The notes under the pieces are model-generated. The model searched no databases. It was not told the DNA's origin and saw only the letters and a list, made by a program, of their open reading frames with translations. This document shows, piece after piece, positions 1 to 7,657 of a stretch of DNA of 64,000 bases. How positions within the stretch are numbered: the first letter of the stretch is position 1; each line of letters begins with the position of its first letter. The stretch is taken from positions 1-64,000 of the forward strand of contig DCIO01000110.1 of assembly GCA_002315885.1 (NCBI GenBank), in the 5' to 3' direction. The stretch is from Lentisphaeria bacterium UBA1724 (lineage in GTDB: Bacteria; Verrucomicrobiota; Lentisphaeria; Oligosphaerales; Oligosphaeraceae). Both the position numbers and the translations under genes were made by a program.

Positions 1-120
1 GGCGGCGTGAACGCCCGTACCGCCTTCGGCATGCAGGGCGGGGGCTCGTTCTTGATGGGGGATTTCTAGGGCGGCGTGAACGCTCGTACCGCCTTCGGCA
101 TGCAGGGCAGGGGCTCGTTC
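1..120 (+). repeat. Direct repeat, two copies, possibly a duplicated gene tail
   Basis: Bases 1-51 and 70-120 are near-identical (two differences), offset by 69 bases, so the copies share a reading frame. Frame 1 is open from the window edge to a TAG at 67-69 and reads GGVNARTAFGMQGGGSF, then LMGDF; copy two repeats the same peptide and stops at TAA 130-132. This looks like the C-terminal end of an upstream gene (cut by the window edge) whose last codons were duplicated after its stop. The product cannot be identified from 22 codons. Alternatively it is a non-coding tandem repeat whose upstream copies lie outside the window. Confidence 0.55.
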
Positions 121-126
121 ATCCAA

Positions 127-162
127 CATTAAGCGTTGAGCATTAAGCATTGAGCATTAAGT
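127..162. repeat. 7-bp short tandem repeat array (TTAAGCA/TTGAGCA)
   Basis: Five consecutive heptamers of the form TTRAGCR fill the spacer just before the promoter-like motif of the next gene. The same heptamer recurs, in either orientation, at 8616-8648, 38892-38926 and 47108-47139. Confidence 0.8.
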
Positions 163-176
163 AGGGTATATATTAG
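162..176 (+). promoter_or_regulatory. Promoter-like motif TAGGRTATATTRA
   Basis: TAGGG followed by TATATATTAG ends six bases before the ATG at 182. If TATATT is a -10 element, transcription would begin at or next to the start codon, giving a leaderless message. No Shine-Dalgarno sequence is visible before the ATG. Matching motifs occur at 2587, 6566 and 46400, and on the minus strand at 10616. Confidence 0.45.
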
Positions 177-181
177 CGGGC

Positions 182-2464
182 ATGCGGAAAGTAGTATCCA
201 TATTATTCTTGTTATTCTGCCTGGTGTTGTGTGGGCAGAGTGTGGATTTTGGCAAATCCGCCCGGGATTTTTCGACTTCTGGGGATGAGGGGACCCGTGC
301 GGTCTACCATAGCCAGAGTGGCGTCTTGGAGTTGGGGACCCGTTTTCAGAATGAGGGCTCCCGTCGTGCCTGCTGGGATTTGCCGGTCTCCCTGGATTTG
401 AACAAGATTGCGGGTGTGCGTTTCCGTGTGCGTTTCCTCAATGCGGATTTAGCTAGCCAGCTGGACTTTTTCATTCGCATGGATGGGGTATGGCTGCGTG
501 CGGCGATTTCTCCCCAGACCAATGGCAAGTGGGAGGAGTTCGTCATTTCCAAGGCGTCCTTCATGCCTGAAGGAAGTGGCCAATTCAGCTGGCGTCATTG
601 TGACTGCATTCGCTTTGCGGCCTGGCGTGGATCTCCTGGGGAATGCGCCATCCACTTGGCTGCGCTGGATTTCATTCCGGCGAATGTCTCGTTGGCGATT
701 ATCCGCAGTGGTTTTGGAACGAAGGTCTCGGAGAATTCCCGCAAGGAGGCCCTGCGCTATGCGAAGAATCTGGGTGAGGTATTGGTGTCGGGGGGCATCT
801 ATCCCGCGGTCATTGACGAGCAGGATGTCACCCAGGCCATTCTGAAGCAATACCGCTGTGTCGCTCTGCCTGGGGGCGAATTCACCAGCGACAATACGGT
901 GAACCAACTGACTGCCTATCTGCGGCAGGGCGGTCGCATCAGCGGGTTCTACAACCTGCCGCCCCGATTGGCCAATGCCATGCAGTTGCCTGCGGGAAAA
1001 TTCCTGAAGTCATCCAGCTTGCCACAGCCTATTACACAGCTCCAGACCAACGGCGGGGCCACATTTAAACAAAATTGTAATGCTTTGCTTGCGGTGACGG
1101 CGAGCCCTTCGGAGAATCTGAAGTTCCGTGCCTATTGGGTGGATGCCACGGGGCACAAGACTCCCTATCCCGCCATCGTCCAGACGCCATACGGTTTTTG
1201 GATGACATACGTCTATCTGAACCAGGATCCCGGGAAGGCGCTTCCTGTTCTGGCGGCATTCTTTGAGGATTTTGTGCCTGGATTGCGCAAGGCGGGTGCG
1301 GAGCAGTTAGTGAAATTGGCGAAATTTGCGTTAGGGAATGCGGGTGCGGGTGACCATACGGTTGCGAAGAAGCACCTGGCTCGTGCCCAGGAACGCCAGC
1401 AGTCCAAGGACTACCCCGGGGTAGTTGCGGCGACCTCAGCGCTCATTGGCGCATTGGCCGATGAGGGGCTCCATGTGGCGACGACCGGCACCTCCTCGGG
1501 AAATTCCAAGGAGATGCGGGGTGCCTGGATACGCTCTGGGACGGGTCTTCCTGGCGAAAATTGGTGGAAGACCCTCCGTCGTCTGAAAATTGCCCAATAC
1601 AATGCCATCTTCCCTCATTTCCTTTCTCCCCACGCAGCTGCCTGGCCCTCCAAGACAATTACAGGGCGGTTGGTGAATGCCAAGGAAGACGTGGTTGCGG
1701 AGTGTACGGCGGCGGGGGCCAGTCTTGGCATACAGGTCCATGCCTGGGTGCAGGTCCTGAGCATTGCGGACGCCTCCGAGACAACAAAGAATGCCTTTGC
1801 GAAAGCGGGGCGTCTGCAGAAGAAAGCCAATAGTCAGACGGTGCCCTGGCTCTGTCCCACCCAGCGTGAGAATCGTATGTTGATGGCACAGGCGGTGGCG
1901 GAGTTGGCGCGCAAATACGACTTGGCGGGCATACAGTTGGATATGCTTCGCTATGAAAGCAGCAACGCGTGCTACTGCGAACACTGCAAAGCCGCATTCC
2001 AGCGTTTTGCGGGACATGCGCTTGTGCAGTGGCCGCAATGCACCCACGAGAAGGAAAAATCCGCCTGGGAGGCCTTCCGCATTCACCAGATTACCGCTCT
2101 GGCGCAGGAGTTGTCCAAGGCGATTCGTGGTGCGCGTCCGAAGATCCAGGTCTCTGCGGCAGTTTATTCCAATCTGAATGATGCCAAGAAAAATGTGGGT
2201 CAGGATTGGGTGGAGTGGTTGCAGAAGGGCATCGTGGATTTCGTGTCTCCTATGGACTATCGGCCTTCTGTGGCTTTGTTCCAGGGGGATTTGACACGAC
2301 AGCGTGCCGATGCGGGCCAATTCGCCAATCGCATTCGTCCCGGCATCGGATTGACGGTCAATAATCTCTCCAAGGAGGAACTCCAGCGGCAAATCCAGGC
2401 AGTTCGTGCAGCTGGGATGGAGGGCTTCATCCTCTTTGAATTGACCCACGGAAGCGAGCTATAG
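182..2464 (+). CDS. Secreted GHL10-type glycoside hydrolase-like protein
   Basis: Secreted 760-residue protein. Residues 1-19 form a signal peptide (MRKVVSILFLLFCLVLCGQS). Residues about 20-165 resemble a beta-sandwich carbohydrate-binding region; about 170-290 look like a glutamine-amidotransferase-like (BPL/ThuA-type) fold with PGGEF and LRQGGRISGFY. From about 445 on, the sequence RGAWIRSG, a TIM-barrel-like pattern and the segment YDLAGIQLDMLRYE match the glycosyl-hydrolase-like family 10 (YngK/DUF187 type). Family members are thought to act on peptidoglycan or other glycans, but no substrate is established here. It stands alone between repeat arrays. A conserved acidic residue in the QLDMLRYE strand would fit a hydrolase. 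The family call is fairly firm, the substrate unknown. Confidence 0.8.
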   Translation: MRKVVSILFLLFCLVLCGQSVDFGKSARDFSTSGDEGTRAVYHSQSGVLELGTRFQNEGSRRACWDLPVSLDLNKIAGVRFRVRFLNADLASQLDFFIRMDGVWLRAAISPQTNGKWEEFVISKASFMPEGSGQFSWRHCDCIRFAAWRGSPGECAIHLAALDFIPANVSLAIIRSGFGTKVSENSRKEALRYAKNLGEVLVSGGIYPAVIDEQDVTQAILKQYRCVALPGGEFTSDNTVNQLTAYLRQGGRISGFYNLPPRLANAMQLPAGKFLKSSSLPQPITQLQTNGGATFKQNCNALLAVTASPSENLKFRAYWVDATGHKTPYPAIVQTPYGFWMTYVYLNQDPGKALPVLAAFFEDFVPGLRKAGAEQLVKLAKFALGNAGAGDHTVAKKHLARAQERQQSKDYPGVVAATSALIGALADEGLHVATTGTSSGNSKEMRGAWIRSGTGLPGENWWKTLRRLKIAQYNAIFPHFLSPHAAAWPSKTITGRLVNAKEDVVAECTAAGASLGIQVHAWVQVLSIADASETTKNAFAKAGRLQKKANSQTVPWLCPTQRENRMLMAQAVAELARKYDLAGIQLDMLRYESSNACYCEHCKAAFQRFAGHALVQWPQCTHEKEKSAWEAFRIHQITALAQELSKAIRGARPKIQVSAAVYSNLNDAKKNVGQDWVEWLQKGIVDFVSPMDYRPSVALFQGDLTRQRADAGQFANRIRPGIGLTVNNLSKEELQRQIQAVRAAGMEGFILFELTHGSEL

Positions 2465-2465
2465 G

Positions 2466-2492
2466 GGAATTAGGAATTAGGAATTAGGAATT
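2466..2492. repeat. 7-bp short tandem repeat array (AATTAGG)
   Basis: Nearly four copies of AATTAGG start two bases after the stop codon of the preceding gene. This is a different heptamer from the array at 127-162 but has the same period and the same position at a gene border. Confidence 0.75.
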
Positions 2493-2586
2493 TTTGATTC
2501 TTGATGCTGGAAGATTGGGGAGAATATTTGGGAATTTTCGCGGATTTCGTGGTTTCAAAACCTATCTTCTTGGGGAATGCGCGTTC

Positions 2587-2600
2587 TAGGATATATTAAC
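2587..2600 (+). promoter_or_regulatory. Promoter-like motif TAGGRTATATTRA before folP
   Basis: TAGGATATATTAAC ends four bases before the folP ATG at 2605. As at 162-176, the spacing would put the transcription start on the start codon, and no Shine-Dalgarno sequence is present, which suggests leaderless expression. Confidence 0.45.
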
Positions 2601-2604
2601 TTTT

Positions 2605-3438
2605 ATGCAGAAATCCCTTTCTCCACGACAATTCTCTTTTCGTGGCAAATCCCTTGCGTTTACGCCAGGAATGCCTTTGCTGATGGGCATTGTCAATGCC
2701 ACGCCGGATTCCTTTTCCGATGGAGGGAGATACTTCTCGCCTTCTGTCGCAGTGGAGCACGCCTTGACGTTGTTGATGGAGGGCGCGGCAGTGCTGGACA
2801 TCGGTGGCGAGTCCACTCGTCCCGGTTCGGTTCCTGTTTCTGCAGAGGAGGAACTCTCTCGCGTGGTTCCTGTCATAGAAGGGGTGCGCAAATGCACCGG
2901 GGCACCGATTTCGGTGGACACCTCCAAGGCGGTGGTGGCCCGTGCGGCGCTGGAAGCCGGGGCAGACATCGTCAATGATGTCACCGCCTGTCGTGACGAT
3001 GGGATGGCCGGGGTGCTACGGGATTTTCGTGCGGGGTGCGTTCTGATGGACGACCGTCCGCTTCCTGGTGGCAGCGAGGCTTTTTCGCAGGTCCGCGGGT
3101 ATCTCCTGGAGCGCCGTGAAGCGCTGATGGCTTCCACGGGATTGGAAGCATCCTACTTCCTTTTGGATCCCGGCGTGGGTTTTGGGAAGGACCTGGAGCA
3201 GAATCTGGAATGCGTCCGACGTGCTGCGGAGTTTGCGGATGGAGAGAGCGGGGCGCTGTTGGGCGTCTCCCGAAAGTCCTTCATTGGGAAAATCTGTGGC
3301 GAGAGTGAGCCCTGCCGTCGTCTTCCTGGAACGCTGGCCGTGGCGGTGTTATCCCGCCGTGTCCAGGTCCTTCGTGTCCATGATGTCTCTGAACATCGTC
3401 AAGTTCTGCAAATTACTCAGGCAATTCAATCGCTGTGA
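2605..3438 (+). CDS. folP: Dihydropteroate synthase
   Basis: Condenses 6-hydroxymethyl-dihydropterin diphosphate with p-aminobenzoate in folate synthesis; cytoplasmic. The 277 residues match the family's usual length. The pterin-binding signature NATPDSFSDGG (about residues 31-41), DIGGESTRPGS, the SVDTSK strand, DPGVGFGKD, GVSRKSFIG and the C-terminal RVHDV are all present. The usual MHM segment is MDD here (LMDDRPLPGG), a local deviation. The stop codon overlaps the start of the diadenylate cyclase gene (ATGA), so the two are translationally coupled. A promoter-like motif sits directly upstream with no visible ribosome-binding site. Confidence 0.95.
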   Translation: MQKSLSPRQFSFRGKSLAFTPGMPLLMGIVNATPDSFSDGGRYFSPSVAVEHALTLLMEGAAVLDIGGESTRPGSVPVSAEEELSRVVPVIEGVRKCTGAPISVDTSKAVVARAALEAGADIVNDVTACRDDGMAGVLRDFRAGCVLMDDRPLPGGSEAFSQVRGYLLERREALMASTGLEASYFLLDPGVGFGKDLEQNLECVRRAAEFADGESGALLGVSRKSFIGKICGESEPCRRLPGTLAVAVLSRRVQVLRVHDVSEHRQVLQITQAIQSL

Positions 3439-4457
3439 ATACGCTACTTCCCATTTTACAATCCGTGAATGACATCTTCTGGATTGTCGCACAGGTTGTC
3501 CTTTTGACATGCGCCTATTGGATTATCCTGCGGATTTTCCGCCATACGCAGGGCATTTATACCCTCTTTGCGGTGGTCTTCTTCTGGCTGGCGGTCAATT
3601 TCCTGAATAGCTGGGTGAATGTTTCCGTGATTACCTACCTGGCGGATGGATTGGTTAAGATTTTGCCCTTGGCGCTGGTGATTCTCTTCCAGGACGAAAT
3701 CCGGCGTTTCCTGGCTCATCCCATGGTGTGGGTGCGGCGCTTCGCACTGCAATTCCGTCTGCGTCGCGACCGCGTCATGCGTGGCGAGGTCATTCGTCGC
3801 AGCGTCGATGAGTTGGTCAAGGGGGTCTGTTGCCTGACAACAGATGAGAAATGGCGGGCGTTTTTGCGGGATTACTACCACGTGGACTTGGAGAAAGAGC
3901 GCCTGCAGAATGTGAATACGGGCGCGTTAATCGCCCTGGAAGGCATTACGGGCTTGGAGGAAATCCGGGGGGCGGGTGAACAACTGGACTGCGAAATCAA
4001 CTACCGACTCATTCGCACGATTTTCTATCCGGGGACGGCGTTGCATGATGGCGGTGTTATTCTGCGCATGACTCGTTCCGGGTTACACATCACTGCGGCG
4101 GGGTGCCGTTTTCCCATGGCGACCAAGAGCGATGGTCCTGTGCATGCCAGAACCAACGCGGCGCACGGCATGGCGGAACGTACGGATGCCTTCGTGTTGA
4201 TGGTTTCGGAGGAACGCGGGAGTGTCTTGCGACCCGATGAGGAGGACCCCCATCGTATGCATCGCTTTGAATCGCCCCAGGAATTACGCGAGTCGCTGAT
4301 TGAGTTTTGCCGTCAGAATGAGCGCGCAATCGTGGAAGTCAAGCAGAAGGATGTCCACGAATCGGCGGAAAACGGGGAGTCTGGAAAGGCATCCGAGACC
4401 GTATCGAAGTCGGAGTCCCATCAGGAAGAAGTCGCTGAGGTCAAAAAGGAGAAATAG
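3435..4457 (+). CDS. cdaA: CdaA-type diadenylate cyclase, with altered catalytic motifs
   Basis: Membrane-bound DisA_N-domain protein of the CdaA/DacA family, which makes cyclic di-AMP from two ATP. Three hydrophobic helices lie in residues about 8-85, followed by the DAC domain (about 105-275) and an acidic, probably disordered tail of about 60 residues. The fold is recognisable (LIRTIFYPGTALHDGG, ITAAGCRFP, DAFVLMVSEERG). However, the family's DGA motif reads DGG at 205-207, and the RHR motif reads R239-T240-N241. Both sites normally contact ATP. The next gene is a YbbR/CdaR-like protein, the standard CdaA partner, so the complex is retained even if activity is changed or lost. The start is the ATG overlapping the folP stop. 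Confidence 0.88.
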   Translation: MNTLLPILQSVNDIFWIVAQVVLLTCAYWIILRIFRHTQGIYTLFAVVFFWLAVNFLNSWVNVSVITYLADGLVKILPLALVILFQDEIRRFLAHPMVWVRRFALQFRLRRDRVMRGEVIRRSVDELVKGVCCLTTDEKWRAFLRDYYHVDLEKERLQNVNTGALIALEGITGLEEIRGAGEQLDCEINYRLIRTIFYPGTALHDGGVILRMTRSGLHITAAGCRFPMATKSDGPVHARTNAAHGMAERTDAFVLMVSEERGSVLRPDEEDPHRMHRFESPQELRESLIEFCRQNERAIVEVKQKDVHESAENGESGKASETVSKSESHQEEVAEVKKEK

Positions 4458-4459
4458 CC

Positions 4460-5596
4460 ATGGTCTCTGGAAAACATCCCATTCCTCAGCAGGAAAAGAA
4501 GGCCGTCCTGCGCCGTTGGGACAGGCGGTTGCGCGCATTTGATTTCTGGCGTCTGTTGATTGCCCTGGGGTTGGCGTTGGTGACGTGCTCTGTCATCCGT
4601 CGTCAAGGTGCGGACAGTTCCTATGCGTCCTGGCGTGAAATCAAAAATGTCCAGGTTACCCTGGGCAATCAGAGTCTTGCGGGCAATCTGTATGTCCTGC
4701 CGCAGACCTTCCAGGTGGATTTGAATGTGGCCGTGGATGCGCTTCACCGAACAGGGTCTTATCAGCCAGAACAATTTGGCATCGAAATCAACGAACAGCG
4801 TCTTTTGGCGGTATTGAATAGCCTTCCTCAGAACAACTCTGCTGACCCCCAGGTCGTGGATTACACGATAACGGAGGCGGATGTGGTGACGAAGCCCGCC
4901 GGTGTGGTTGTCCGTGGCGTTGCCCATGCCAATCTGAAGATCAAGTGCGACCGTATTGGCGTGCGTGAAGTCCCTGTGCGCTTGACGGTGGACCGCAATC
5001 AGGAGGAGAGTGGCTGGACATACGAGTGTGTGCCCTTGACTTCCGTGGTTCGTGTGACGGGGCCGGAATATATGCTTTCGCGCATCAAGACCATCTCTAC
5101 GGAGATGATTGTTCCCAAGGACACGCAGACCTATCATGGGATGATTGGGTTGGTGAAACCCGCGGACATGCCGGAACTTTCCCTGTCCATGGACCATATT
5201 GAATACGAGGTCATTCCCCAGAAGGACTCGAAGGAGTTGGTTACCCGTGCTTTCAACCATTTGCAGATTTATTTCCTGATGCGTGGTGACAGCATGCTGG
5301 AACCCAAGTTTGTTCCCGGTGAGTCGTCTCGTGAGGTGGATATCCATTTGCGTGGTCCCTCGAAGATACTGAAAGGCATGAGTATCGAGGATTTGCGGGT
5401 AGTCTGCGATTTGACGCCGTACACGATGGCTGGCAAGCAGAATGTGAAATTGGGTGTTCTGGATTTGCCAGATGGTGTGAAGGTAGTGGAAATCCTGCCT
5501 CGTGGAATTTTGGCTGTGGAGTTGGGGTATCGTCATGATGGGCAGCCTGAGCCCGTGGTTGTTCCGGAAGTGGTTCCTGTCCCTAGCGCACCTTGA
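4460..5596 (+). CDS. YbbR-like (CdaR-like) protein, membrane-anchored
   Basis: 378-residue protein with one N-terminal hydrophobic segment (about residues 29-46, FWRLLIALGLALVTCSV) and a long extracytoplasmic part with repeated beta-rich YbbR-type units (for example VQVTLGNQSL, VPVRLTVDRN and a later VDIHLRGPS segment). CdaR proteins bind and modulate the CdaA cyclase in Firmicutes. It starts two bases after the cyclase stop, so the two are surely co-transcribed. Sequence similarity is at the fold level, so the specific name is left blank. Confidence 0.75.
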   Translation: MVSGKHPIPQQEKKAVLRRWDRRLRAFDFWRLLIALGLALVTCSVIRRQGADSSYASWREIKNVQVTLGNQSLAGNLYVLPQTFQVDLNVAVDALHRTGSYQPEQFGIEINEQRLLAVLNSLPQNNSADPQVVDYTITEADVVTKPAGVVVRGVAHANLKIKCDRIGVREVPVRLTVDRNQEESGWTYECVPLTSVVRVTGPEYMLSRIKTISTEMIVPKDTQTYHGMIGLVKPADMPELSLSMDHIEYEVIPQKDSKELVTRAFNHLQIYFLMRGDSMLEPKFVPGESSREVDIHLRGPSKILKGMSIEDLRVVCDLTPYTMAGKQNVKLGVLDLPDGVKVVEILPRGILAVELGYRHDGQPEPVVVPEVVPVPSAP

Positions 5597-5607
5597 GCGA
5601 GTCAACC

Positions 5608-6564
5608 ATGAGTCTTTTTCCTCCGACATATCCAGCGGTCGCCCAGTCGCCCATATTGGTGGTTACAGGTCCTACGGCCACGGGCAAGACCCATCTGGCG
5701 GTAGAATTGGCTCGGGAATTCGGCGGGGAAATCCTCAGCGTGGATTCGCGGCAGGTCTATCGGGGAATGGATGTCGGGACGGGGAAGGACATCTCGGAGT
5801 ATTCCGAGGGGGGCGCGCCGGTGCCTTGTCATCTGCTGGACATCGTGGAACCCTCCGAAAAATACGACCTCTTCCGATTTTTGCAGGATGCGCGGGAGTG
5901 TCTCTGTGAGGTCCATTCCCGTGGCCGGTTGCCAATTCTGTGTGGCGGGACCGCGCTTTATTTGGCGGCGCTGTTGGATGGCTATGAGATGGCGGGTGGT
6001 CCCCCGGACTGGGAGGAGCGGAAGCGCCTGGAGACACTGGATACCCCCGCGTTGATGGAAATTCTCCGTAGCGTCGCTTCCCCAGAATTGCTTGCTCGGA
6101 CGGACGTCAGCCAGGATAGACGGATTATCCGTGCCATCGAAATTGCCCGCAGTGGTGTCACAGAAGTGCCGCCGCGCCTTTCGAATACGCTGATTTTGGC
6201 GCCGAAATTCACCCGTGAAGAAGTCCGTGAACGCATTCGTGTGCGGCTGGACGCGCGTCTGGATGCGGGGCTGGTGGAGGAAGTGCGCGGGTTGCATGAG
6301 GCGGGGATTTCCTTTGAAAAGCTTGAGTGGTTCGGGCTGGAATACCGCTATCTCTCGCGTTATCTTTCGGGGGCACTCTCCTACGATGAAATGCATAACG
6401 AACTCCTGAACCGCATTCGGGATTTTGCCAAGAGCCAGGATACCTGGTTCCGGAAATTCGAGCGGGAAGGGCATGCCATCCATTGGCTTCCCGCAGGGGA
6501 TGTGGGTGAGGCGAAAGCAATCGTTCGCGATTTCCTTTCGGGAACTCAATCGCGCGGCGCGTAA
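5608..6564 (+). CDS. miaA: tRNA dimethylallyltransferase
   Basis: Transfers a dimethylallyl group to N6 of A37 in tRNAs that read UNN codons. The Walker A motif GPTATGKT, the DSRQVYRGMDVGTGK segment (substrate-binding Asp and Gln), HLLDIVEP, GGTALYLAALLDG, DRRIIRAIE and the C-terminal TWFRKF are in place. I chose the ATG at 5608; an in-frame TTG at 5593 overlaps the previous stop and would add five residues. It follows the YbbR-like gene closely and is probably in the same operon. Confidence 0.95.
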   Translation: MSLFPPTYPAVAQSPILVVTGPTATGKTHLAVELAREFGGEILSVDSRQVYRGMDVGTGKDISEYSEGGAPVPCHLLDIVEPSEKYDLFRFLQDARECLCEVHSRGRLPILCGGTALYLAALLDGYEMAGGPPDWEERKRLETLDTPALMEILRSVASPELLARTDVSQDRRIIRAIEIARSGVTEVPPRLSNTLILAPKFTREEVRERIRVRLDARLDAGLVEEVRGLHEAGISFEKLEWFGLEYRYLSRYLSGALSYDEMHNELLNRIRDFAKSQDTWFRKFEREGHAIHWLPAGDVGEAKAIVRDFLSGTQSRGA

Positions 6565-6565
6565 A

Positions 6566-6580
6566 TAGGGTATATTAAGG
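6566..6580 (+). promoter_or_regulatory. Promoter-like motif TAGGRTATATTRA before the L,D-transpeptidase gene
   Basis: TAGGGTATATTAAGG lies two bases after the miaA stop and 64 bases before the next ATG. It is the same motif as at 162 and 2587, here with room for an untranslated leader. No good -35 hexamer is visible. Confidence 0.45.
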
Positions 6581-6644
6581 CGTTCCCCTGGAAAATCTTT
6601 TATTTGCCGCAAGTAAGCCACCCCTTTTCTACGGATTCTCCCTC

Positions 6645-7652
6645 ATGTACTGGTATATCAAATACCCACTAATCGCCATTCTTGTCATGGGCCTGTTGGG
6701 GCTGAGTGGCCTTGTCTGGCGTTCCTGCGTGAAGAATTCCTCCGAAACCGAGGAAGCGGATGTGGCGGAGCAAGTCGCAAAGCATCTGGCTAAGCCTTCC
6801 ACACCTGCAGAAGGGCAGCCGTCTGCCGCGGTGGTGGAACCTGCACAGCCGCAGGCGCCCGTTGTCACTCCTCCTGTCGTAGTGGGGGTGGATGAGCGCC
6901 TGAATGCCGCTCGCCAGCAATTTGACCGTGGGATGCTTGTGGCGGCGCGCCAGATTGCCCGTGGTGTCTTGAAGATGGAAGGGGTTACGGAATTCAGTCC
7001 CGTCTGGCTGGATGCGGTGAAGGTCATTAACGACGTGAACAAGAAGTTGATGAATTCTTCCGCACCCGCTGACGAGAAGAAATTCTACCGTGTTGTGAAG
7101 GGCGATTCCTTAAGTGTGATTGCCAGCCGTCATTACACCAGCATTGGGGCGTTGATCCGTTGCAACGAAAGCCTCCAGCGGGATGACGGCAAGGCGCCGA
7201 TTATCCGTCCCAGCCAGACTCTCAGCTACATCCAGGGCACCTGGTCGATTCGTGTTTCCAAGCAGCATTTCCTGCTGATGCTCTATCTGGACAACCAGCT
7301 CTATCGCGTTTGGACGGTGGGCATCGGGCGGGAAAATCGCACTCCCGTGGGCAAATTCGTCATCGCAGGAAAATTGGTGGATCCTGCCTGGACGCCGCCA
7401 GGGAAGTATATCCCCGCAGGTGATCCCGAGAATGTCCTGGGGACTCGCTGGATGAAATTGACGCCCATTGAGGGCACGGATCCCAGCCTGGAGGGTTATG
7501 GCATTCACGGCACCACGGAGCCCGATACCGTGGGCACCAGTTGTTCCCTGGGGTGCGTCCGCCTGCGTAACGAAGAGGTCGAGGAACTCTACGATTTCAT
7601 TCCTGAGCCAGGTGGTTCTTGTCCCCCCGTGAAGGTGACGATTGAGGAGTAA
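6645..7652 (+). CDS. LysM and L,D-transpeptidase (YkuD) protein
   Basis: Likely cross-links peptidoglycan or attaches proteins to it in the envelope. The 335 residues start with a membrane anchor (about 7-24), then a Pro/Ala-rich linker, a helical region, a LysM domain (about 145-195, YRVVKGDSLSVIASRHY) and a C-terminal YkuD domain. The catalytic signature HGTTEPDTVGTSCSLGCVRL carries the conserved His and the nucleophilic Cys. This resembles a standard ErfK/YkuD enzyme. It is followed five bases later by accA, preceded by its own GAGGAG ribosome-binding site. Confidence 0.9.
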   Translation: MYWYIKYPLIAILVMGLLGLSGLVWRSCVKNSSETEEADVAEQVAKHLAKPSTPAEGQPSAAVVEPAQPQAPVVTPPVVVGVDERLNAARQQFDRGMLVAARQIARGVLKMEGVTEFSPVWLDAVKVINDVNKKLMNSSAPADEKKFYRVVKGDSLSVIASRHYTSIGALIRCNESLQRDDGKAPIIRPSQTLSYIQGTWSIRVSKQHFLLMLYLDNQLYRVWTVGIGRENRTPVGKFVIAGKLVDPAWTPPGKYIPAGDPENVLGTRWMKLTPIEGTDPSLEGYGIHGTTEPDTVGTSCSLGCVRLRNEEVEELYDFIPEPGGSCPPVKVTIEE

Positions 7653-7657
7653 TTTCC

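Noticed and set aside
4421..5629. Long minus-strand frame opposite the YbbR-like gene
   Set aside because: It is antisense to a well-supported operon gene and lacks family features; high GC codon bias opens such frames here.
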